Origin: Chitinophagaceae bacterium
GTDB lineage: Bacteria > Bacteroidota > Bacteroidia > Chitinophagales > Chitinophagaceae
DNA length: 5,647 bases
Direction: 5' to 3'
NCBI GenBank assembly: GCA_003132765.1
Contig: PKYU01000412.1
Location: 3,315 to 8,961 of the forward strand
Both the position numbers and the translations under genes were made by a program. The notes under the pieces are model-generated. The model ran no database searches. It worked only from the letters and a program-made list of their open reading frames with translations, and was not told where the DNA came from. This document shows, in pieces, positions 1 to 5,517 of the stretch; the stretch's first letter is position 1, and every line of letters begins with the position of its first letter.

Positions 1-482
1 ATCTCTATAAAATCCTCAATTAAGAACTGACCCTTATTGTATTTCGGATAGTCAAGATCGTAACGGCTCCAGAAATAGCATTTAAACGCAGCGAGTTCAG
101 GAAACATGAAATAATGAAAAATCGGGATATCCTTATTCAGGCTATACATATGTTTTTGCCTGACGGGCATAAAGAATTCAAGCTGGCTAACAATGCTTTG
201 TAAATAACTTTCAAAATCAAAAGAGTTTCTGTCAATATTCTTTCCCCAGAAGATCAGTGCATCGTTTTGCAAATGCAAAAAACTATCCAGTGAAATTTTA
301 TAATAGCCTGCAAGGATTTGCACCTCATCTAATGTTAGATGCTTCACTCCCCTGATACGCCGGTAAGCACTATCATTACTAATATTTAGTTGCTCGGCAA
401 CCGTATCAACGAGAGCTAGGTGATTGGGCAGCTGATTTTTAATCTCTTAAAAAAAAGTAGTTTGAAGCTCAGCTGCATTCAT
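1..482 (-). pseudogene. Helix-turn-helix transcriptional regulator, interrupted by in-frame TAA; 3' part outside window
   Basis: Read on the minus strand from ATG at 482-480, the protein begins MNAAELQTTFF, meets TAA at 449-447 (codon 12), then continues in the same frame as EIKNQLPNHLALVDTVAEQL for about 148 more codons to the window edge with no further stop. Residues about 25-60 look like a helix-turn-helix: VAEQLNISNDSAYRRIRG, followed by LTLDEVQILAGYYKISLDSF. This matches from memory a common Bacteroidota regulator type with an N-terminal DNA-binding domain and a longer C-terminal domain of unclear ligand. Such proteins often read FFQEIK or FFKEIK here, so one substitution (for example CAA to TAA) would explain the stop. 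There is no ATG, GTG or TTG between the stop and the DNA-binding helices, so a simple restart would lose the domain. A second ATG at 478-476 is in another frame and soon stops. The targets are unknown. Family call fairly sure; status as pseudogene versus sequencing error is open. Confidence 0.72.
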
Positions 483-501
483 CGAATTATATTTTACCCT
501 T

Positions 502-533
502 TAAATATAGAAAGAAGAAGCTGCTTTTGCAAG
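502..533 (-). promoter_or_regulatory. Candidate Bacteroidota-type promoter for the minus-strand regulator
   Basis: On the minus strand CTTG (533-530) is followed after 20 bases by TATATTTA (509-502). The Bacteroidota housekeeping promoter is TTG or TTTG, about 17-23 bases, then TAnnTTTG; this candidate has one mismatch in each box. Transcription would start roughly at 495, some 12 bases before the ATG at 482. The -33 box lies inside the palindrome at 526-542, which would suit control by a bound repressor. This is a pattern match in AT-rich DNA, so it is only moderately reliable. Confidence 0.35.
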
Positions 534-542
534 TATTGCAAA
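526..542. promoter_or_regulatory. 17-bp perfect palindrome, possible operator
   Basis: TTTGCAA (526-532), a GTA spacer, then TTGCAAA (536-542) form a perfect inverted repeat with 7-bp arms. It sits 44 bp upstream of the regulator start and overlaps the candidate -33 box. Size and symmetry fit a site for a dimeric helix-turn-helix protein, possibly the regulator's own product, but no known consensus is matched. Arms this short do occur by chance in AT-rich sequence, so the position is the main support. Confidence 0.35.
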
Positions 543-821
543 TTGACTGGCCAAAAAGAGAGGTAATAAGGAATATCTGCAAATCTTTATTCCAGATTTA
601 GAAAACATCAATTAGGGAATAGCCCCAACCTGTTAGAATTTTATATCAGCAATTATTTTTCAAATTACCCACTAACAGTTGAAAATACACCGCAGCTAAA
701 TTCATACTTAAAGAAAACAAATAATAAGTTCCGGAATAATTTCTAAAGTAGATGAAAAGTCAACAACTTATTTAGAAAAATTCTTAAACGAATATTTCAA
801 AATCAATATAAAACTCAATTT

Positions 822-1325
822 ATGAAATACAAGCTAATACTTTCGCTTACTGTGTTTATGAACATACTTTGTTCATTTGCTCAAAAAATTAATGCCTCTA
901 ATCAGCGACCCCGATACCGAATTACCGTAAACACAATGGAAGGGAACATAGTAAAGGGCTTTCTAATGAAAATAGATGACTCTTCAATTATAGTATCCTA
1001 GGGTAAATGGAATGAGCAGGCAATAAATGGCTCCATAAGAATTGATTATTCTCAGATTCAACAAATTAAATTAAGAAGAAAAAGTGCCTTATTGAGGGGA
1101 ATCTTATTCGGCACTGCGATAGGTTTATCACCTGTCCTGACAGGTAGTCTTTTCGGGGCAAGTATTCTCTATGGAGCTGGGTACTTAACTATTGTAACAT
1201 TACCATTGGGAATTATTACAGGGAGTATAATTGGGGCGACATCAAAAAAAATATACAGCATACAGGGATCTCCTACATTATTCTATGATTTCAAAAAAGG
1301 AACAACTAAATATTTAAAAAAATGA
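822..1325 (+). pseudogene. Small signal-peptide membrane protein of unknown function, interrupted by in-frame TAG
   Basis: From ATG 822 to TGA 1323-1325 there is one frame of 168 codons, broken only by TAG at 999-1001 (codon 60). The N-terminus MKYKLILSLTVFMNILCSFA is a clear signal peptide, with likely cleavage after FAQ or near it. Residues about 31-90 (RYRITVNTMEGNIVKGFLMK and, after the stop, IRIDYSQIQQIKLRRK) look like a small beta-rich module, then a glycine-rich hydrophobic stretch at about 91-145 could form one or two membrane segments. The layout of signal peptide, beta module ending in IxxIKLRRK and glycine-rich membrane segment recurs in uncharacterised Bacteroidota proteins. Its function is not known. 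The part after the stop could only be expressed separately from TTG 1092, which would lose the signal peptide and beta module, so I treat the locus as one broken gene. The A-rich leader has no Shine-Dalgarno sequence. The following 137 bp to the next gene show no terminator. Confidence 0.65.
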
Positions 1326-1462
1326 GCCTGTCAAATGATTCGCAGGGAGACGATACAATCATGGCCACTTAAAAAAGTAAAATCGAATCAATCCATTTCT
1401 GATGATTTCTCAAAAACAATTCAATTATTAAATAAACATTTCAAAACCAAAAACAAACCAAA

Positions 1463-2111
1463 ATGAAATTTACTACTCTTTCAGTGGTGTTAATGATTCT
1501 CTTAGCACCATGGTCTCTTTCAGCACAAACAAAATTCGGTATTTCCGCCGGGGCTTCATTCGCTAATGTGGCGATAAAAGCCGGAGGAATTTCTGTATCT
1601 CCCAAACTGAAAACAGGAATTAGCGGGGGGATATTTGTAGTTGCACCTTTGAGTTCCACCTTCAGTTTTCAACCGGCATTAAATTTTGTACAGAAAGGAT
1701 ATACAATCAAAGACGATTATGCCACAGACAAGACTACTCTAAACTACCTTGAGTTACCTAAATTTTGTTTACCATGCTAAAAAGAACGAAGGGTTTTTTA
1801 TTGGGGCAGGCCCTTCACTGGCTTATGGTCTTTCTGGCACCGAAAAATACCATTATAACGATAATTCTATCCCGGACATAAAGTACACAATAAAATTTGG
1901 ATCAGGTTCTGATAAAGCTAAGGCTTTGGATTTCGGCGCCAATGCAATTGCAGGGTTCCAATTTAAAGGAGGCTTTATGATTGCTGCAAATTATACCCTT
2001 GGGTTAAGTAAGTTTAATAACGACGATGGCAGTGGTGCTAATGGTTCAATAAAGAACCGGTATTTCGCTATAAAGATCGGGTATGTTTTTGGAGGTAAAA
2101 AGCATAAATAG
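1463..2111 (+). pseudogene. Outer-membrane beta-barrel (PorT/porin-like) protein, frameshifted
   Basis: Two overlapping frames together make one outer-membrane beta-barrel protein of about 216 residues. The first (ATG 1463) has a signal peptide ending LSLSAQ or similar, then KFGISAGASFANVAI, the usual first strand of this family (PF13568-like, recalled not searched), and GGIFVVAPLSSTFSFQPALN. It reaches NYLELP near 1758 and then drifts to a stop at 1778-1780. The +1 frame carries on with NFVYHAKKNEGFFIGAGPSL and ends with the typical last strand YFAIKIGYVFG at TAA 2109-2111. The family's LELPL motif spans the break: TTACCTAAAT would become TTACCCCTAAAT (LPLN) with two more C's, so a 2-base deletion around 1752-1762 is the simplest lesion. 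The second frame has only a TTG (1749) and no signal peptide, so it is not a separate gene. Such barrels sit in the outer membrane; substrate or partner is unknown. The leader is A-rich and lacks a Shine-Dalgarno sequence. Confidence 0.8.
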
Positions 2112-2137
2112 AAATTTATTCGCTGGCTATTTAACTT

Positions 2138-2191
2138 AAGATTGCCAACATTTTATTAGTTGGCAATCTTGATTTCCGAATCAATTTTTTT
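2138..2191 (+). terminator. Tandem-hairpin intrinsic terminator after the beta-barrel gene
   Basis: AAGATTGCCAAC (2138-2149) and GTTGGCAATCTT (2159-2170) form a perfect 12-bp stem with a 9-base loop. It is followed at once by a second hairpin, TTGATT (2169-2174), loop TCCG, AATCAA (2179-2184), and then seven T's (2185-2191). The second stem plus T tract has intrinsic-terminator form; the stronger first stem lacks its own T tract and shares two bases with the second. It begins 26 bp after the beta-barrel stop codon, so it likely separates that gene from the lipoprotein gene at 2210. Confidence 0.7.
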
Positions 2192-2209
2192 CACGATAAA
2201 TATTAATTG

Positions 2210-2511
2210 ATGAAAACATTATTTAATAACCAGATTTCAGCTTTGAAGATGCTGGCAACCATTTTATTCATTTTTACTTTTTCCTCCTGTTCAAAAGTAT
2301 CCAGCAAATGTGAAGAATGGGAAGTAATGGACGAACGCGTTGTTAACGAAGTTGCCCACTTGATTTGTGCGGTAGCGGTGCCGGGACTTTTAACTTAGTT
2401 TATTGCGGAGACGATTTGAAAGATGCCAAACCTGGAAATATAGTAGTTATAAGCGATGATGGATGCTGCCGGTTGATCCGGACTTTCAAGCGTTTATTAC
2501 GTACGTTATGA
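2210..2511 (+). pseudogene. Small cysteine-rich lipoprotein of unknown function, frameshifted
   Basis: ATG 2210 opens a lipoprotein signal: MKTLFNNQIS, a hydrophobic run LATILFIFTF, then the lipobox SSC with Cys27 as the likely lipidated residue. It continues KVSSKCEEWEVMDERVVNE and then turns into unrelated sequence with a stop at 2396-2398. The -1 frame from about 2353 reads CPLDLCGSGAGTFNLVYCGD and on through DAKPGNIVVISDDGCCR to TGA 2509-2511, which is rich in cysteine and protein-like. Restoring one G (GAAGTTGCC to GAAGGTTGCC, near 2350) gives NEGCPLDLCG and one 100-residue lipoprotein. The TAA at 2344-2346 in the second frame limits the shift to roughly 2347-2360. TTG 2207 is also in frame, but ATG 2210 is the natural start. 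Function unknown; the paired cysteines suggest disulfides or a bound metal, which is inference. The next gene begins 42 bp downstream with no terminator between. Confidence 0.6.
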
Positions 2512-2553
2512 TCCACAAGTGCTGCATTCATCCCAAAACATAAAAAAAAACAA

Positions 2554-3003
2554 ATGAAAATAATATTGATCTCCCCGACTGTATTATTCCTTACGGTCAA
2601 TTTTAAGGCGCATTCGCAGGTCGATAATGACAGTGCTTCACATCGCTTTGGCAATAATTCATTGGAGTACAATCTCCTTCTTGAAAAAAGCCATAACCAA
2701 AAAGTAACAAGTAACATACTGGTAATTACCGGTGGCGTAATGTGCATCGTAGGTATTGGCGTTGCCGTGAGTAGTCTGAGCGGTCTTTTTGATCCCAATG
2801 CTTCGCATTATGATTATGGTAATGCCCCCGACATTTTGGGCTACGGCGGCGCTATATTGATGGTAGCTTCTATACCATTTGCACTTGCGGCCAGGAAAAA
2901 CAAAAAACAAGCAAGGTTGTATATGCAAAAAGAAAATATAACAATAGCCCCGGGAATAAAAACTGTAGGGCTTGTTTCAGTAGGTATCAGAATAAGATTA
3001 TAA
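2554..3003 (+). CDS. Uncharacterised two-segment membrane protein with signal peptide
   Basis: This intact 149-residue protein starts at ATG 2554 after an A-rich leader, the usual Bacteroidota arrangement. An N-terminal signal peptide (residues 1-22, ending FKAHSQ) is followed by a polar stretch with EYNLLLEKSHNQKVTSN at 38-54. Two hydrophobic segments follow, at about 54-78 (NILVITGGVMCIVGIGVAV) and 93-113 (DILGYGGAILMVASIPFAL), then a basic RKNKKQARLY and a C-terminal tail ending VGIRIRL that may be a beta strand. The order of a KSxNQK motif, two glycine-rich membrane segments and a basic turn is one I recognise from many uncharacterised Bacteroidota envelope proteins; none has a role I can name. 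It may be co-transcribed with the genes on either side (42 bp upstream, 43 bp downstream), since no terminator is seen. Confidence 0.75.
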   Translation: MKIILISPTVLFLTVNFKAHSQVDNDSASHRFGNNSLEYNLLLEKSHNQKVTSNILVITGGVMCIVGIGVAVSSLSGLFDPNASHYDYGNAPDILGYGGAILMVASIPFALAARKNKKQARLYMQKENITIAPGIKTVGLVSVGIRIRL

Positions 3004-3046
3004 TAGAATTATATTTTTTTTTATTGAGTCACAATTAAAATTGATT

Positions 3047-3835
3047 ATGAAAAATAAAACTTCAATTTATTTATTTTACCTGCTGTTACTATGCTTTCCG
3101 TTTACAAAAGGGGCTTGCCAGTCAATAGAGGATTCTATTATGATTGCTAATAGTGAGAAGTGGAATGTGGATTACAAAAAAGGAATACTCACACTTACTC
3201 AAACAGGGTCAGATCAAACATTTACCATGAATCTCATAAAACTGGATTCCGGTAAAATAAAACAAAGAAAGAAAGAAAGCACTGATATAGAATTTTCCGG
3301 CTCAGGAGGTTTAGATCAAAGTAAATACATGACGATTAAGAAAAGCAGATTATATAAATTGCAATCGGGAACTAATGAAAATTCAACAGAAGCTTTATTT
3401 GCAATAGCTGATGTTTCAAAAGAAAAAAGGGAAACATTCCTGGGAAAAATATTAAGCAAAAACAATGAAGGCAAAGATGAGGTAATAAGTTCTACAAGCA
3501 ATATTTACGGAACGATAAAACGAAACAACTCCGCGATAGTCTGGAAGTTTAGCTTAGATAATTTGTCGGCAAACAACATGGGGAACGAGGAGCTTCCATT
3601 TATCATTTTACCTCCGCCACAGGGATTTTTAAATTCAGAAAAAGACTCTTTGTTTTTTGAGCGTGCATCGTTTAAAGCTGATGCGGTACTTGTTTACATC
3701 AACGGCGATCATATTGGAGCTGTTAAGTTTAAAAAAAAGCCTTTCACTATGTGGGTGCGAAAGGATATTGATAATTCTTTGCAGGATGCTATAGCCGTAT
3801 TATTTGGTGTAATGATCGGGATGAAAGAAAAATAA
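3047..3835 (+). CDS. Secreted protein of unknown function, 262 aa
   Basis: I chose ATG 3047 (MKNKTSIYLF) over the in-frame TTG at 3041, which would only add two residues. The signal peptide covers residues 1 to about 25 (YLLLLCFPFTKGACQ). The cysteine lacks a proper lipobox because lysine is at -3, so an ordinary signal peptidase I site is more likely than lipidation. The mature protein has no further obvious membrane segment apart from a short hydrophobic end (AIAVLFGVMIGMKEK). It looks like a soluble, beta-rich periplasmic or exported protein: alternating polar and hydrophobic stretches such as WNVDYKKGILTLTQ and ADAVLVYINGDHIGAVKFKK. An ILPPPQGF segment lies near residues 186-193. I do not recognise a family and see no catalytic motif. 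It lies 43 bp after the 149-aa membrane protein and may share its transcript. Base composition resembles its neighbours. The reading frame is clearly real: long, with a signal peptide and coding-like sequence. Confidence 0.8.
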   Translation: MKNKTSIYLFYLLLLCFPFTKGACQSIEDSIMIANSEKWNVDYKKGILTLTQTGSDQTFTMNLIKLDSGKIKQRKKESTDIEFSGSGGLDQSKYMTIKKSRLYKLQSGTNENSTEALFAIADVSKEKRETFLGKILSKNNEGKDEVISSTSNIYGTIKRNNSAIVWKFSLDNLSANNMGNEELPFIILPPPQGFLNSEKDSLFFERASFKADAVLVYINGDHIGAVKFKKKPFTMWVRKDIDNSLQDAIAVLFGVMIGMKEK

Positions 3836-3843
3836 ATATTCAT

Positions 3844-3873
3844 TTTGAATACTGACAATTTTGAATAATTTTA
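3844..3873 (+). promoter_or_regulatory. Candidate Bacteroidota-type promoter for the serine hydrolase gene
   Basis: TTTG (3844-3847), an 18-base spacer and TAATTTTA (3866-3873) match the Bacteroidota -33/-7 pattern (TTTG, then TAnnTTTG) with one mismatch in the last base. The predicted transcription start is near 3880, leaving a leader of about 24 bases before ATG 3904. The site falls just after the upstream stop codon. ATTTTGAATA occurs twice here (3842-3851 and 3858-3867), which may be chance. Confidence 0.4.
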
Positions 3874-3903
3874 TCAGGTTCATACAAAAATTACGGTAAT
3901 AAC

Positions 3904-5289
3904 ATGAAGCGACTTATTCTTCGTTTATTGTTGATCGTTTTATTATTGGGATTAGCGTGGGTCATTCGTTATGCCTGGGTATCGTTTCCCATAATCAGCG
4001 GTTATAATGCTAAACAAATGTGTACCTGTGTATATGTTTCAGGAAGTGATCCAAAGGATATTGACTCCAGCGACCTTGGGGAACTTCCTTTAAGCATCGC
4101 CACTAATAAAGTTAACTACGAAGACTTATCAGTAACCAGTACAGTTTGGGGAACTGCTTCGAAAAAAGCTATTTACAGAAAAGGAACAGGCTGTACGCTT
4201 ATTAATGATATGAGTGAAAAACAATTGCGGTTACAATCTTTTGTAATACCTGCGGCAATAGTGCAGAATACGGACAGCATTGCATGGCCGAGCGGTGATA
4301 AGATAGTGGATACATTTCCCTTTGCCATAAATAAAAACAAACTGCAGGCGGCAGTTGATAATGCCTTTAAAGAACATTATCCCGGGAAAAAGCAGCGCAC
4401 AAGAGTTGTGATCATCTTGTATGATGGGCAACTAATTTTAGAAAAATATGCACCGGGGTTTAATAAGGATACAAAAATGTACGGTTGGTCTATGGCAAAA
4501 AGTTTTACCGCCGCATTGATTGGCACTCTTGTTCAAAACGGAAAATTAACTGTAGATGAGCCTGCACCGGTACCTGAATGGAATGATCCAAATGATTCGA
4601 GGCATGCCATCACGATAAAAAATTTATTGCAACAAACAAGCGGGCTGGACTTTAAAGAAGATTATACCAAAGCAAGCGATGTAACTAACATGCTGTATAA
4701 AGAAGATGACATGGCTGCTTACACTGCTTCCCATTCGTTGGCTCACAAACCCGGAACCATATTTAATTACTCCAGCGGTAACAGCAATATTCTTTCACGA
4801 ATTATAAGGCAAACGATTGGAGAAAAGGATTACGCAACATTCCCTTTCAAAGAATTGTTTTACAGAATAGGCATGTACCATACTTTATTTGAGCCTGATG
4901 CATCCGGTACTTATGTTGGTTCTTCTTACATCAATGCAACCGCAAGAGATTATGCCCGCTTCGGTTTGTTGTATTACAACGATGGTGTATGGAATGGAGA
5001 AAGAATTTTACCCGTTGGCTGGGTGAAGGAAACGCAGTTAGCTCCGCAGGCTAATCCTTATAAAAATTACGGCTACCAGTTATGGTTAAATGGTTTTGAT
5101 GAAAAACATCCCTCACAAAAAGCATTTCCTGATGTTCCCGATGGCATGTTTTATTGCGACGGTTATGCGTATGAAAACATTTATATTATTCCATCAAAAA
5201 AATTGGTGGTTAGATTAGAGCTAACCCTTGACAAATCGTTTGATGAAAATGCATTTTTGAAAAGTATACTTGATAGTATTCAATATTAG
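3904..5289 (+). CDS. Serine hydrolase, class C beta-lactamase superfamily (COG1680-like), membrane-anchored
   Basis: This complete 461-residue protein belongs to the AmpC / penicillin-binding-like serine hydrolases, which act on amide or ester bonds. The N-terminus (MKRLILRLLLIVLLLGLAWV) is a hydrophobic signal or anchor. Residues about 33-125 form an accessory region with GYNAKQMCTCVYVSG and YRKGTGCTL, recognised from a subgroup of these hydrolases. The catalytic domain starts near 165. The SxxK motif is S196-M-A-K199 in YGWSMAKSFTAALIG; the second motif is Y289-S-S-G-N in FNYSSGNSN, with NLLQQTSGLDF (240-250) before it. The usual last motif, often GFEGQ or HxG, reads DGYAYENIYIIPSKKLVV (419-436), so the G-Q pair seems replaced. 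Nucleophile, lysine and tyrosine are all present, so it is probably active. The substrate cannot be told from sequence: an esterase, peptidase or 6-aminohexanoate-dimer-hydrolase-like role is as likely as beta-lactam resistance. It probably has its own promoter (3844-3873) and is not clearly linked in function to its neighbours. Confidence 0.92.
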   Translation: MKRLILRLLLIVLLLGLAWVIRYAWVSFPIISGYNAKQMCTCVYVSGSDPKDIDSSDLGELPLSIATNKVNYEDLSVTSTVWGTASKKAIYRKGTGCTLINDMSEKQLRLQSFVIPAAIVQNTDSIAWPSGDKIVDTFPFAINKNKLQAAVDNAFKEHYPGKKQRTRVVIILYDGQLILEKYAPGFNKDTKMYGWSMAKSFTAALIGTLVQNGKLTVDEPAPVPEWNDPNDSRHAITIKNLLQQTSGLDFKEDYTKASDVTNMLYKEDDMAAYTASHSLAHKPGTIFNYSSGNSNILSRIIRQTIGEKDYATFPFKELFYRIGMYHTLFEPDASGTYVGSSYINATARDYARFGLLYYNDGVWNGERILPVGWVKETQLAPQANPYKNYGYQLWLNGFDEKHPSQKAFPDVPDGMFYCDGYAYENIYIIPSKKLVVRLELTLDKSFDENAFLKSILDSIQY

Positions 5290-5410
5290 AATTAATTATT
5301 TCTTCTTTGAAGCCTGGTAATAAATCTACTTTTCGTTTCTTGAACTTTCTGAATACCGTCCCTTTTATCCTTGCATATTATTAATCCTAAAAAAATTCTC
5401 TGCTAAAAAA

Positions 5411-5457
5411 ATGATCCACCTAATTTCTATCACCACCTAATATGATCTATTTCATAT
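5411..5457. repeat. Direct and inverted repeats upstream of pta, possible regulatory site
   Basis: CCACCTAAT occurs at 5416-5424 and 5433-5441, start to start 17 bp. The outer flanks are the same hexamer, ATGATC at 5411-5416 and 5442-5447. Overlapping the right end is an inverted repeat, ATATGA (5440-5445) and TCATAT (5452-5457), with a 6-base spacer. The block lies 61-107 bp upstream of the pta start, where a regulator could bind. The 228-bp gap between the hydrolase stop and pta contains no gene and no clear terminator. No known consensus is matched. Confidence 0.3.
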
Positions 5458-5517
5458 ACTAAACAACAAAATTCACCGACTTTTGCATTCAAAAAATTAA
5501 GGATAAATACTTGTTGA

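Larger units (their letters stand above)
483..821. other. Divergent intergenic region without a gene
   Basis: This 339-bp stretch separates the minus-strand regulator from the plus-strand gene at 822. No convincing reading frame is seen in either direction. It holds the promoter candidate and palindrome described separately, plus an imperfect inverted repeat: CAACCTGTTAG (626-636) against CTAACAGTTG (672-681), 10 pairs with one bulged C and a 35-base loop. I found no good -33/-7 pair for the gene at 822. Confidence 0.6.

Noticed and set aside
729..736. TTCCGGAA palindrome in the intergenic region
   Set aside because: Eight-base palindromes are expected some twenty times in this length, and the flanks are not symmetric.
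822..1001. Stop-codon reassignment or programmed readthrough explaining the in-frame stops
   Set aside because: TAA and TGA end intact genes here normally, two different stops (TAA, TAG) are involved, and frameshifts occur in the same stretch, so lesions are simpler.
1092..1325. Independent 77-aa membrane protein starting at TTG 1092
   Set aside because: The frame extends upstream to the TAG at 999 and beyond to ATG 822 with a signal peptide, so it is the tail of one broken gene.
1749..2111. Separate 120-aa protein starting at TTG 1749
   Set aside because: It has no signal peptide and is the second half of the beta-barrel protein; the TTG lies inside the frame overlap.
472..2532. 12-bp repeat GCTGCATTCATC at 472-483 and 2521-2532
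   Set aside because: About one 12-mer repeat is expected by chance in a window of this size, and the two contexts differ (gene start versus intergenic).
2400..2798. 132-aa minus-strand reading frame, and a second at 2659-2928
   Set aside because: Both lie opposite the intact membrane protein at 2554 and have low-complexity, non-protein-like sequence.
3836..3852. Hairpin TATTC-ATTTT-GAATA after the 262-aa protein as a terminator
   Set aside because: Only five AT-rich pairs and no T tract directly after it.
5340..5373. TTG (5340-5342), 23 bases, TATCCTTG (5366-5373) as a pta promoter
   Set aside because: Spacing is at the upper limit, the -7 box has a mismatch, and it would leave a leader of about 138 bases; too weak to annotate.
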